Assembly: GCF_023101765.2 (NCBI RefSeq)
Contig: NC_064242.1
Coordinates: 7,304,327 to 7,368,326, forward strand
Length of the DNA: 64,000 bases
Direction: 5' to 3'
Origin: Spodoptera frugiperda
Taxonomy: Eukaryota > Arthropoda > Insecta > Lepidoptera > Noctuidae
Below are positions 1 to 10,083 of the stretch, piece after piece. The notes under the pieces are model-generated. The model made no database searches. It was given only the letters and a program-made list of their open reading frames with translations, and was not told the DNA's origin. Both the position numbers and the translations under genes were made by a program. The first letter of the stretch is position 1. The number at the start of each line of letters is the position of its first letter.

Positions 1-3000
1 ACAGGCCTGAGAAATTGATTTCGGAACAATATCGTTACTAAGGAACAGTTTAAGTAATCATTAAATGACTCTGAATATGGCACCAAGTTTTGTTTCCTCT
101 GTGTGTTACTAGGCTACCACATACGCGATATATGTATAGTTTTCGGTTAAGATTTCCTAGGAAAACTTACTAATAAGCTTTTCAAGCTACATGAGAAGAA
201 TCCAAAAGATATATTACCTTACCTACATACCCATACACCTTAAATAAACAAACTGCACTACTGATTTTATTAACAGCTTATTCTATACAAAGGATTTCAA
301 GGAAGTTAGAAAGCTGTAAACAAATTTGTTTAATAGTCTATTTACTTATGCGCATATTAACTCTAAAGCAATTCAATTGGCTGGTTAATTGCTCACGACA
401 CGGAACCGACACGTACTATACATTTTGTTTTGTATTAATATCTAAATTAATTTAAATTGGTTTATCACAAAACCTTTCTTCTGATGTCTTCTTGTTCGCT
501 GTTGTTTAATAATTTTCCTATTTATGCAATTGAATATGATTAGTATTTTAATGTAGTTGCAATAAATATTCTGTTTACTAAGCTGTCTTTATCATTGGAG
601 GCTTCTAAGCCCATCGTTTCGTCATTTATTTTATCGGAAAGGAAGTGTGGTTATAAAATAAATTCTACACTACGAGTATATGTTCCTACTAGTGGAGCTA
701 CGGTTACTTTGTAGGTACATAAACATTTCGTTAGAACTAATTTGTAAATTCAATTCAATTACGCCCTTATTACAGTAAGTACATAAATTAAATTAAATAA
801 TAATGTATTATCATTATTATATTCATTTCAAAAGAAAAAGTCAAGTAAAAATATCAACAAAATATCACAATTTCGTTCTCTATTTAGTGAAACACTGCCA
901 CACAAGTTATTAAAAAAATATACTTCATACATAGATACATGCGAAACATACAACAACAACCACGATTTTTAAGTTTTGAATAAATCGAACTACACGAAAA
1001 ACTTTCCCAGTACCGTTACTCGTAGGCCAGTGATATTATATTTCTTAATCTCGATCTTTACCGAAATCAAATAAATATGACAACTCCATTATAACAGCAC
1101 CTAAAAAAATAAACAGGTTCCCCCATAAAACGGTCGAGTTTAATTACAAAGAAACCAACTCAATATTCAATTTACAAAAACCAAAACAAATATACGATTA
1201 AGAGAAATTATCTGAACCGCCGTTACAGTCTTTTAATCAAACGTCAGATTTAGTCAATTTAGCTTTAATGATAGTGTCGGGCGCGTTAAACCCATTTGAT
1301 TAATCGTTTAGGACTCTAATTTTAAGGAAAATTATTCTTGTGTATGATTTTAATATGCTTGTGTGTGTCTCGATGGGAATATGGGTGACGTGCGTCTGTT
1401 TGTGGGTGTGCGTGAGTATTGTGGTCTGCGCACGCGCTCAGCGCACGGAAGCGCTATCGGTCGTCCATCGACGTGTGATTTACGACACGCCATCTCACTA
1501 CACACTTTTACGTTTCCATAAAATAAGAAAAGAAATTCGAATATCACTTGCCTCCTGCGTTTTCAAAGACTTGGATAATCATGAATGAGTTTTTATATTT
1601 TGTGCCATGTGCCTACGTAGAGTGTATACTTACTTAAATTGAAATTGAGTACTATAGACACTATTATATTCATTATTTATTTATTAAGTCAGCCATATTA
1701 CATTACATACATTTTCATATTGCACAGATATTATCCGTAAGGTAACTTTAGAAAATTCTGAAAAATAAATACACAACTATCTATGGACCTCCTGTATACG
1801 GATCCACGTGGAAAATGGAATGAATCACTTACTTTCAGCATTATTTTATTATTTATCGACATATTTACGACGTAACGAAATTGAACAATCAACTTGGCGT
1901 ACCTATGTCACGACCAGACAATACTATACCTTTTCCATGATACCTTGCAGCTGAAGAACAAACGGCCTTAATAAAACTTTATTTATTTATGGTAACGTCC
2001 TGCCATTGTACCAGTTAATGATTTATTCGAGCACAATAAACTAGATTTCGCTATCTGTGTTAATGGTAGAAAATCAATTTGTCATTGTTTATCATTATCC
2101 ACCGAGATAATGGTATCCGCTCTGATTTCGCTGTTATAAATCACAATAAGATTAACTCCGGCTAAACTCGAAAATCACCCAGGAAGCATTTTAAAGTAAA
2201 ATCATAATTCATTAGACGGTCATTGAGCGTGCGTACGAGCAGCCGAGGAGACGGAGCGGCAGCCATTATACGGGATGACGGCGCGCGTGCCGCTACACAC
2301 GGCCGCCACCGCCGCCGAGCCCGCCCTGCTCCCCGCACGCCAAGCCACGTCTTGACCCAAAGGGTTCCCTACCCAAACAACACAGCTCAAACTTAAGTGG
2401 TAACGCCAAGCCAGCCGTCGCCTTTAAATAGGAAACGACACGTTTATCCAATTAGAAATTCACCATATCTTTGTGATAGTTGAAGAGGAAATTTGAGCAA
2501 TCAACTTGCAGAGCGCCTCGGCGCGGCGTTCCTATCACAGTTTATTCAATTGAGCTCGTAATGAAGTTATGTGAGCTATGAACAGTATGAAATAAGCGCT
2601 CCCCGTTTACATTGACCGAATACTTCTCTAACGATCCGTAAAGTTAATAGTTGTAAATTCATTAAATGTAATCGTTCTTTTTATTTGCATAGTATTAATG
2701 CTATCTCATGTTCAGTCACGAAAACCAACGCGGCAACCTCAAGAAAAACACTAATTATGCGAGAATGTACGAAACGTTCAGCTTTTGTATCCATGTCAAT
2801 TCCTACATTTATGGTGAAACTTCCCAATTTAACTCTAACCTTTGATTTAAAGATATGCAAAAATAGTAGGTACCGCTGTCTCAAGACTTATAGTCCGGTA
2901 ATAAGATAAGTATGACCTCAATACGGATTCCAGAACGAACTGGCCAGTGTGAAATACAGCTAGCATTCTAAATAACGTATAATATATAACCAGGCGGAGT

Positions 3001-3425
3001 GCACAAAAGCGTGAACTGGGAACAAGTTGTTATTACAAGGTGTTGAACCTGGTTTTCTGATTTATTGTTGAATGGTATTAGCAATGATCAATGTTGTTTT
3101 GAGGTGTCTCTTTGCTGCAAGCGTTTTATCTACGTTAATTACGAAACCTTCCGAGATAAATCTCATTCAGTCAGGAACTAAACGTGACGTGGAATCCATT
3201 TATATAGTTCTTTGATCGTAAAGTTAATAGTGCTAAAATTAAACCTTCACATCTTAAATCAGTTATGGGAATCTGACACTATAGAATGTGATACAATACA
3301 GGCGGTGTCATAAATTCCTTGTTTGCACTACACAGCGACACCTGCACCGATATTTCTATGTTATTGTAATTTTGTTTGTATGTATTTTGTCTCGTGTATT
3401 GTTCAGAATGGTAGCGACGAGTTAG
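1..3425. other. AT-rich non-coding DNA
   Basis: No supported gene. The short open frames here lack protein-like composition or recognisable motifs. A GC-rich islet at about 2221-2345 stands out from the AT-rich background. It has a 28-codon ATG frame with low-complexity alanine-rich content, which I do not call a gene. The sequence ends at the left border of the long direct repeat. Confidence 0.6.
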
Positions 3426-4499
3426 CGCTAGTACACACGAATGAGGAAGTGTTCAAGTGATGCTAGAAGGCAGGCGAGTGTCGTGTGCCGGGCGCGTGGC
3501 CAGTGCGCCCGGGCCGGCGTGCTCGGCCCAACCGACGCCGATTGATACACCGAGTTAGCCGACCTCAGTCACTGGCCACCGCACTGACCTCATTCATAAA
3601 TCGTCATTTAAACTTATATTCAGAGAGCAAGGGTCCCGACCACTATGGACTCTCGCATAACTTGAATTACGATGTCTTCTGACAGTTGGAACCTATATTT
3701 TAAATTGTATATGATTTATACGAAAACATCAACATGGAAATTGTTGTCCAGTTGGTTGGCATTTATCTACTTCAGACATCGAAAATGTTACGCCTTCACT
3801 GTACCTGTAGGTACACACCTCTAAGTGATCTGGTAGACAGAAATCTGGAAAAACGGTTGATTGTTAAATATGATAAGCACCGCATATTAACAGAAGTAGA
3901 CAATTGCCTGGAATGTGGTTACATAATGAGGAAATCTAAGTGGACAATAAAAGTGGAGTGTGACGCGTTGTGACAATCGCGTGGCTTAGTGGTGCGCTCC
4001 GTCATGCAGCAACCACTCCAAATTAATATATCCTGGCTCGCGCCGTGATTCCTAATATTATATTTAGACGTGACACGCGCTCGTTTGTATCAATTGCTCC
4101 CGTCTGCTTCACTGATAAACGGCCGACGCTACTTTAGAACAATGATGGCATAAATTGCGCTATTACTCGCTTTAGCACTGCCCCGCGACCCTGCGCGACT
4201 TCTGACTCCCTAATTGACAAATTAGCCTGCACTGATACGCTTGCATGCACAATCGACGATACAATCACAGACAGGCACGTTACTCGTTACCTACGAACAA
4301 CAATTTGTGCCTGCCTACGCTCAATCTCCGCTAAAGCCGTACTAATTTAATATAAACACAAGTTGTCAAACGAATGTGGAGGCAACTCGATAAATGAGCA
4401 CACAAACGATTCTCATGTCGATGTCGGAGACAAGCGATTACAATACTCATTAATAACTTCTTGTGCGGCGCCTCCAACTTCACCAATACATTCCAGTCT
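3426..4499 (+). repeat. Left copy of 1,074-bp direct repeat flanking the non-LTR element
   Basis: This segment recurs at 10730-11803 with a constant offset of 7,304 bases. Reading the two copies side by side I see identity up to 4472, one mismatch at 4473 and three at 4491-4493. The left edge is sharp: 3425 (G) differs from 10729 (A). The right edge runs straight into the T-run that is the poly(A) tail of the inserted minus-strand element. The geometry is that of a target-site duplication, but it is far longer than the tens of bases usual for non-LTR insertions. The segment itself looks like host non-coding DNA with a GC-rich part at about 3470-3560. Confidence 0.9.
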
Positions 4500-4812
4500 T
4501 TTTTTTTTTTTTTTTTTTTTTTGAGGGTGGAAAATCATCCAATGACTTCTCCCGCCTTGGGCGAGGCGAGAGGGAGTGTCAGACTCTTACTGACTAAAAA
4601 CCACCCCGTTCCTACTCCTGCCCGTCGAGCCGGAGCCCCGGTAAACCCGCTAGGTAGTCCGCAGCTCCGGATTAGGCATCAGCCCTACTGGGCCCCATCT
4701 GTGGTGGTCTGATGGCTCTTTGAGGCGCGCGCAGAACGCGACGCGCCGCACGCACGGGTCTGGTTCTGGTCGGGCGGCGAGCTACCCTTGCTCACCGTCC
4801 GCAGACCCGCAC
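4499..4812 (-). other. 3' UTR and poly(A) tail of the non-LTR element
   Basis: The T-run at 4499-4522 is the poly(A) tail on the minus strand. The next 150 bases or so (4523-4672) are shared with three short copies elsewhere in the window (30381-30522, 40144-40288, 61329-61471). All contain the core GAGTGTCAGACTCTTACTGA or a one-base variant. Within it GTCAG and CTGAC can pair around a 7-base loop. In R1- and L1-type retrotransposons the 3' end is what the reverse transcriptase uses for priming, so this shared module is probably the recognition tail. That role is inferred. Confidence 0.8.
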
Positions 4813-5634
4813 TTACGGTGGCCGGAGATCGTCGCGCGATCCCCGACGCCCGGAGTGTCTCTCGCGACGGCTGGGGCGTGAGGAGGTTCGTTCTCTCACG
4901 CGCCCCGCCTCCTCCTTAGCTAGCATGACTGCTTCGCAGAAGGAGGAGACAGCATCCCAGTCCCCCTCGCTCCGCACCATGGCTTGTATCAGTGCCGGAC
5001 GCGAGAGGGCGCCGTCGCCGACCACATCCCTGAGGACACGGCGGTGCTCAGCCCACGCAGGGCAGACCGCAAGCGTATGTTCCACCGTGTCCTCCGGGCG
5101 GTCTTCGCAGTGATGACACCCGGGCGTTTCCTCCCGCCCAATCAGAAACAGGAACCTACCGAAGCTTCCATGTCCGGTAAGCACCTGCGTCAGGCGGTAG
5201 GTGAGGACGCCGTGGCGCCTCTCTAGCCACTCCTCAAAGAGGGGACTTACCGCTGCAATGACAGCGAGCCCAGCCCTTGGTTGCGACAGTCGCTGCTGCC
5301 ATTCCGCCATGAGATCGCGCCGGAGCTCATCCCGCCACGCATTAATCTGGCGCGGCAGTGGAGTTTCGCCCCGGCGACGCGCGTCGGCGCGCAAACTAAA
5401 GACGCGCGCGAGCACCTTCGCCTCCAAATCCCACGGCGGGAGTCCGGCAAGGAGGTTGGCCGCCTCTCCGGAGATCGTGCGATATCCGCGGATCACTCGA
5501 ATGGCCATGACCCTCTGGGACGTGAGCAGCGCCCGAGCTGGCCGCCGCATCAGGTTCGGCGCCCACACAGGGGCTCCGTAGAGGGCCATGGACCGCACGA
5601 TCCCCGCGTACAACCTCCGGCAGGAGGCATTTGG
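4813..5634 (-). CDS. ORF2 C-terminal part (post-RT region with CCHC motif), frameshifted from the RT
   Basis: This frame holds the last part of ORF2. It opens with the motif YAGIVRSMALYGAPVW, which follows the RT thumb in R1/Jockey-type proteins, and continues through a 266-residue stretch. A Cys-His motif, C-X2-C-X9-H-X4-C, lies at CHHCEDRPEDTVEHTLAVC; such C-terminal zinc motifs are typical of the R1 clade and may bind nucleic acid. The end is Arg/Ser-rich and stops at 4813. It is one frame off from the RT part: the reading frames meet at a run of five C's (plus strand 5635-5639), where one extra base would make them continuous. No independent start is needed; it belongs to the same protein as the 5635-7994 part. 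Confidence 0.85.
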   Translation of the reverse strand, partial: PNASCRRLYAGIVRSMALYGAPVWAPNLMRRPARALLTSQRVMAIRVIRGYRTISGEAANLLAGLPPWDLEAKVLARVFSLRADARRRGETPLPRQINAWRDELRRDLMAEWQQRLSQPRAGLAVIAAVSPLFEEWLERRHGVLTYRLTQVLTGHGSFGRFLFLIGREETPGCHHCEDRPEDTVEHTLAVCPAWAEHRRVLRDVVGDGALSRPALIQAMVRSEGDWDAVSSFCEAVMLAKEEAGRVRERTSSRPSRRERHSGRRGSRDDLRPP

Positions 5635-7994
5635 CCCCCGAGGTTGGGCAGGAGCCGCTTAAGCGCAGCCCCCGTCCGTTCCAACTTAGGAGCCAAACGT
5701 CGGAAATGCTCCACGAAGTTCCATCGACTGTCGAGGACGAGTCCTAGGTACTTCATCGTCGTCTCGACGCCGATGGTAACCCCTCCTGCCGTTATTTGGG
5801 ACCCATCCGGAGGTGGCGCGTTTCCGCGGCCATGAAAGCACATGGCCTCGGACTTGTGGAGCGCCACCTCGAGTCCCAATTGCCGGATCCTTGCAACGAC
5901 CGTCGCAACCGCTCTCGCCATTAAATTGGCCGCCGCCTGGTGCGACCTCCCGTGCGCTAGCACCAGCGTGTCGTCGGCGTAGCAGACTACGCTGACACCG
6001 TTCGGGAGGTCGGTGCGCAGCACCCAGTCGTAACCGATGTTCCACAGGAGCGGCCCCAAAACCGAACCCTGTGGAACACCGCGCGACATCTCTCGCCGGT
6101 TCCACACACCTTGGTGACCGGGGTAGGTGACGAACCTATCCGTCAGGTAGGCCTCGATAACACGACGGAGATAGGTAGGCACCCGGTGGTACCGGAGTGC
6201 CTCCAGTATGGAGCTCCAGGGTAGGGAATTGAAAGCGTTGGCGATGTCCAGAGACACCGCCACAACGACCCCACCCCTGGACACTGCATTCCCCGTCGTG
6301 AGGTCTCTTACGCGCATGATGGCGTCCACCGTGGAGCGCCCTCTGCGGAAGCCGAACTGTCCATCCGCGAGGTCCGGCCCAAGTCCAGACAGGTGCGCGA
6401 CGAGGCGGTTTGAAATGATCCTTTCGAAGACTTTTCCCACCTCGTCGAGCAGCACAATGGGCCGGTATGCGGATGGAGAGTCCGCAGGGCGCCCCGGCTT
6501 CTTCACGAGGACCAGTTTTCCCGTCTTCCACTGAAGTGGGAACTGGCCCCTCTCCAAGCATGCGCTGTAGAGACCTAATAATCGAGGCCCGAGAGCCTCT
6601 GAGGCCAGGACCCACGCCTTGCCATGCAGGCCATCGGGTCCTGGGGCGGTGTTCTTGGCGCCCATCCGGCGCACCGCCGCTCTCATTTCTGCCTCGGTCA
6701 CCTCCGGAACGATGTCGTCGTCGTCGTCGCTGTGGCCCGCATTGGGCACCGCAGGGGGCGGAGTCATGGATGGAGGGGTGAAGCCCCTCCATAGTCGGGG
6801 GAACAAGGCGCCGACCACCTCTTCCACGATTTCTGGCCGGAGACTCTGAGTCAGCGGGGGAGCCCAGGTGCGGAGCTTATCGCGCACCATCCGATAGGGG
6901 CGCCCCCATGGATCTCTGTTCAGAGTCTCCAGCATCTCCCGGCGGGCTTCCTCTTTAGCCCGCCAAATCTCCGCTTTTAGGGCGGCCTTTGCCGCCTTGT
7001 ACCCCTCGTACAACTCCGCCTCTCTTACCTCCGCGTCTGGAGGGCGGATACGGAGCCTGCGGTGCCTGGTGTACCGGCGTCGCGCAGTAACGCACGTACT
7101 GCGTAGAGCAGCCAACTCTTGCGACCACCAGTACACCTGGCGCTTGCGCTGACCTGGCCGGACCCGGGGCATCGCCACGTCACATATTTTGGACATGGCG
7201 TCCTGGAGCCATCTTGCTTCCTCATCGACGTCGGCAGGCCTGTCTGGTGGTATCACCCAATCCTGCACGATTGCGGCTTCCAGGAAAAGCTCCCGGTCCA
7301 GCTGTCTTAGCGCCCAACGCGGGCCACATGGGGCCTGTCTGACTGGCGGGTCCACGGAGTCGGCGGAGACGTTGAACCGGATGTACCGGTGGTCAGAAAA
7401 CGTCTCCACCTCCTCCATAACGCGCCAGTCAACAACACGCGGTGACAGAGCGGGGCTGGCGAACGAGATATCCACCACCGACTCACCCTGCATCCGCACA
7501 CACGTGGGGACAGAACCCCGGTTCAGGACGACTAGGCCTGTCTCCAGAGCCCAGTCTTCCACCATCCTACCCCGAACGTCGGTCAACCGGGAACCCCAAG
7601 CCAAGTTCTTGGCATTGAAGTCCCCGAGGACAAGCACGGGGAGGGAACGGAACCCGACGACGACGTCAACCAACTCCCTCAGGGAGTTGTGGAACTCGAC
7701 GAGAGTTCGGTTCGGAGAGAAATACACGCCCACCACAGCGATCTCTCCGAACCGTGCTGCGACACAACCCCGGCCTCTCTGAGCGCTCTCGAGAGTCGGG
7801 GTACCGGCGGCGGCCGACGAGATGATGGTCACCGAGCCGTCCAAGTCCGCAACCCAGTGATCCCTGGGCGGGACGAAATACGGCTCGGAGACCACAGCGA
7901 CATTTATTGACCACTGCGCCATGCTCTGGAGTAGAAGGTCCTGAGCGGCGGCGCAGTGGTTGATATTCGCCTGGAGGAGGCGGAATGGAGTCAT
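5550..7994 (-). CDS. ORF2: endonuclease-reverse transcriptase (N-terminal and RT parts)
   Basis: This is the catalytic polyprotein of the retrotransposon, which nicks the target and reverse transcribes the RNA at the nick. The start is the ATG at 7994, overlapping the ORF1 stop. Residues 1 to about 210 form the apurinic-type endonuclease, with QANINH near residue 8, VVSEPY near 35, GDFNAKN near 125 and SDHRYI near 200. The RT follows: PGPDG, YRPIVLLDEVGKVFE, GFRRGRSTVDAI, the catalytic Asp in VSLDIANAFN, GVPQGSVLGP, and the YADD box at about 672-675 (near 5975). From about 5637 the frame shifts and the last 30 or so residues, to the stop at 5550, are spurious. With the C-terminal part the protein would be about 1,060 residues, normal for R1-clade ORF2. 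All catalytic motifs I looked for are present. Confidence 0.93.
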   Translation of the reverse strand: MTPFRLLQANINHCAAAQDLLLQSMAQWSINVAVVSEPYFVPPRDHWVADLDGSVTIISSAAAGTPTLESAQRGRGCVAARFGEIAVVGVYFSPNRTLVEFHNSLRELVDVVVGFRSLPVLVLGDFNAKNLAWGSRLTDVRGRMVEDWALETGLVVLNRGSVPTCVRMQGESVVDISFASPALSPRVVDWRVMEEVETFSDHRYIRFNVSADSVDPPVRQAPCGPRWALRQLDRELFLEAAIVQDWVIPPDRPADVDEEARWLQDAMSKICDVAMPRVRPGQRKRQVYWWSQELAALRSTCVTARRRYTRHRRLRIRPPDAEVREAELYEGYKAAKAALKAEIWRAKEEARREMLETLNRDPWGRPYRMVRDKLRTWAPPLTQSLRPEIVEEVVGALFPRLWRGFTPPSMTPPPAVPNAGHSDDDDDIVPEVTEAEMRAAVRRMGAKNTAPGPDGLHGKAWVLASEALGPRLLGLYSACLERGQFPLQWKTGKLVLVKKPGRPADSPSAYRPIVLLDEVGKVFERIISNRLVAHLSGLGPDLADGQFGFRRGRSTVDAIMRVRDLTTGNAVSRGGVVVAVSLDIANAFNSLPWSSILEALRYHRVPTYLRRVIEAYLTDRFVTYPGHQGVWNRREMSRGVPQGSVLGPLLWNIGYDWVLRTDLPNGVSVVCYADDTLVLAHGRSHQAAANLMARAVATVVARIRQLGLEVALHKSEAMCFHGRGNAPPPDGSQITAGGVTIGVETTMKYLGLVLDSRWNFVEHFRRLAPKLERTGAALKRLLPNLGGQMPPAGGCTRGSCGPWPSTEPLCGRRT

Positions 7995-7996
7995 TA
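7991..7996 (-). promoter_or_regulatory. UAAUGA stop-start junction between ORF1 and ORF2
   Basis: On the minus strand the sequence reads TAATGA. TAA closes ORF1 and the overlapping ATG opens ORF2, sharing one base at 7994. The same UAAUGA arrangement is known from the silkworm element SART1, where ORF2 is translated by termination and reinitiation. Here the same mechanism is inferred from the sequence alone. Confidence 0.85.
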
Positions 7997-9754
7997 CTGA
8001 CAATCCATCACGACCTCCTCCCTGGCGGCATTACGGTTGGCGGTGGCCGCGGCGGCGGTAGCAGTGGCGACTGCGGCGGCGGCGGTGGCGGAAACGACGG
8101 GGGCGGCGGAGGGCCTACCCTTACCCCTGGGTTTGGTAGGCGGGGAGCAGGCCTTGCTCCCGGCCCGGTGATTGGCCGGCTTGCCAGCCGCCGCACATGC
8201 GTCGCAGTGCAGCGGGGCGGTGCACGAGCCGGCCCTATGACCGGGCTGACCGCAGCGGAAGCAGCGGTCGCTGCGGTCAACCTCCGAGGTGCATTTAACG
8301 CTCACGTGGTGGCCCACGTGGCAGCGGTAGCACCTCAGAGGCCGGGCCTCGAGCAGCTTGACCTGCGCCGAGACCCACCCCACCAGGAGCCTTCTGCCCT
8401 CCTTAATCTTTTTGGCCGCTGTCACGGGGCAGCTTACCACCACCGTGCGCAGCCCCGAGTTGTCCGGACGGATGGTGCCTGCCTTGACCTGGTCAACAGG
8501 GCACCCTCCCGTCCTGGCGACAGCGGCCACCACTTCGTGCTCCGTCACGGAGTCGTCCAGGCCCAATATTCGTACGTCTAGGCACTTGATGGGCCTGGAC
8601 ACGCGGACCTCTTCCGCACCGAGACACGCCCTAATCCTTTCGGCTAGGGCGTCGGCGGAGGAGCCGCTGGCCGCGCCGGGGACCTCAAGTAGACGGGCTC
8701 CAGTTGCCGTCACCTTCATTGAGAACCCGTCAGGGGCCCCGAACTCCGCGGGAGTCACCGCCCCCTTCAATTTGGCGAGGACGTCGCCATACGTTACGCC
8801 CTTCTGGACCGCATCGGGCTGTAGCGTAATAACTACAGCCGCGGTCTTAGGGGCGAGAAGCAAGGCCGCAGCGCGCTTCTCCTTGCGCTGCTGCTGGCGC
8901 CGCAGCCGCTGCGCTTTCTTGCGGCGCTTCCTCGCCTCTTTGGCGACTTTCCTCGCCTCGCCAACTAATTGCCAGTCACCACTTGCCGGCAGGGTGGGCT
9001 CGCCTGTGACTGGGGCAGCTTGCTGAGCCGCTGCACCCCTCCTCCCTCTTCTGCGTCCTGTAGACGCATTTACTGCCTGCCCGCCAGCCGGAGCCTGCAC
9101 CACTGGGGGAGCTGGGGCCGTTGCTGGAGGAGCCGCTCGTGGTCTTGCCACCGGTTGAGTAACGCGGCTAGTCCGACCAGAGGAGGTCAAGGGCCTGGCC
9201 GCAACGGCCGCATATGACCTCGAGGTCGCTGAGCTCGAGGCCGCTAGCGGGGGACGGAGGAGTTTGCTCTCCAGCACATTAAAACGTTGCTGGAAAGCAG
9301 CCATCTCCCTGCGCAGTAGCTCCACCAAATCAGGCTCCGTCGGAGGCTGAGGTTGACGTCCTCGGCAAACGGCAAGCTCAGCCTTAGTGGCCCGGAGCTC
9401 GGCCTCCAGCGCCGCATTGGAGGCAGACAAGCGCGTCAGCTCCCGCCGCATGTCGGACAGCTCCCGATGTACTTTTCCCGCCGAGGGAACTCTGCATACG
9501 TCAAAGGCCGCCGCCATAATTTCGGCCTCCACCGATCTCAGCTGAGCGGATCCGGCAGGCTGGGATTTCTTCCCAGCTATCTGGCGGAGTCCCTCCCTGA
9601 CAGCTTGCCGAAGGGTCTCGGAGCCACGCTCACCATTCAAGCCCTCGGCATCCACAACCTCCATCACGGAGGAGTCCGAGTGGACGGCACTGATTAGGGC
9701 GCTACCCTCTGCGGCAGGACGCTCAGCCGGCTTGGACCGGGCAGTACCTGCCAA
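7994..9754 (-). CDS. ORF1: gag-like nucleic-acid-binding protein with CCHC knuckles
   Basis: This encodes the structural RNA-binding protein of the retrotransposon. About 586 codons are open, ending at the TAA that overlaps the ORF2 ATG. The middle is Ala/Pro/Arg-rich with a basic stretch (VAKEARKRRKKAQRLRRQQQ). A region containing KCLDVRILGLDDSVTEHEVV is typical of R1-clade gag proteins. Three zinc knuckles lie near residues 475-536: CYRCHVGHHVSVKC, CFRCGQPGHRAGSC, and a variant CDACAAAGKPANHRAGSKAC. The upstream edge at 9754 is a TTG, not a credible start; an in-frame stop lies just upstream near 9801. The true N-terminus is probably in the adjacent frame (entry 9755-10083), cut off by a one-base shift at a short C-run on the plus strand (9767-9770). 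Confidence 0.88.
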   Translation of the reverse strand: MAGTARSKPAERPAAEGSALISAVHSDSSVMEVVDAEGLNGERGSETLRQAVREGLRQIAGKKSQPAGSAQLRSVEAEIMAAAFDVCRVPSAGKVHRELSDMRRELTRLSASNAALEAELRATKAELAVCRGRQPQPPTEPDLVELLRREMAAFQQRFNVLESKLLRPPLAASSSATSRSYAAVAARPLTSSGRTSRVTQPVARPRAAPPATAPAPPVVQAPAGGQAVNASTGRRRGRRGAAAQQAAPVTGEPTLPASGDWQLVGEARKVAKEARKRRKKAQRLRRQQQRKEKRAAALLLAPKTAAVVITLQPDAVQKGVTYGDVLAKLKGAVTPAEFGAPDGFSMKVTATGARLLEVPGAASGSSADALAERIRACLGAEEVRVSRPIKCLDVRILGLDDSVTEHEVVAAVARTGGCPVDQVKAGTIRPDNSGLRTVVVSCPVTAAKKIKEGRRLLVGWVSAQVKLLEARPLRCYRCHVGHHVSVKCTSEVDRSDRCFRCGQPGHRAGSCTAPLHCDACAAAGKPANHRAGSKACSPPTKPRGKGRPSAAPVVSATAAAAVATATAAAATANRNAAREEVVMDCQ

Positions 9755-10083
9755 CCTCTTGCCCTTCCCCTGCCTCCACCCCGCGCGGCCGTGGGGATTT
9801 TAGGGGGGGCCGGAGCCTCCTGCGCGTTGGAGGATGAGGACAATCCCCGACCCTCCTCCGTCCTGGGGCGCTTGAAAGCCGCCCTTGTCTGGCGCTGTGA
9901 GCTGACGCTCGCGGCAAACACTGATGAGGAGTCGGACTCCGAGTCCGACGCCCTCCGACTTGGAACCCGTGTGTGGGACTTGCTGGATGAGTCCAGCGCC
10001 TCCCCACGGGTATCAGAGCCATTAAGGCTCTCTGCCACAACAACTGCAGGCGAGCTAAGCTCACCTGCCCTCTCCTCTTCTGG
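9755..10083 (-). CDS. ORF1 N-terminal segment, frameshifted
   Basis: This is an open frame directly upstream of ORF1 in a different phase. It is Ser/Arg-rich (for example SRRASDSESDSSSVFAASVS), as N-termini of R1-clade gag proteins often are, and has no zinc knuckle. No in-frame ATG is visible between the upstream stop near 10097 and the shift, so the start is uncertain: it may be a GTG near 10038, or the start may have been lost. A single missing base in the four-C run at 9767-9770 would explain why it is not joined to the 586-codon part. I assign it to ORF1 from position and composition, not from a recognised domain. Confidence 0.55.

Noticed and set aside
1340..1588. 82-codon Cys/Val-rich frame
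   Set aside because: It comes from a GT-rich stretch (TGTGTGTCT, GTGTGCGTGA), which gives Cys and Val by composition.
3485..3973. Two open frames (65 and 79 codons) present in both repeat copies
   Set aside because: Their repetition is explained by the 1,074-bp duplication. Neither has a motif or a good start context, so repetition is not evidence of coding.
5281..5835. 184-codon open frame on the plus strand
   Set aside because: Antisense to ORF2 of the retrotransposon, with no recognised motif.
7985..8581. 198-codon open frame on the plus strand
   Set aside because: It is antisense to ORF1 of the retrotransposon and rich in Gly, Ala and Arg because of GC-rich codons. The minus-strand frame has zinc knuckles, so this is a shadow.
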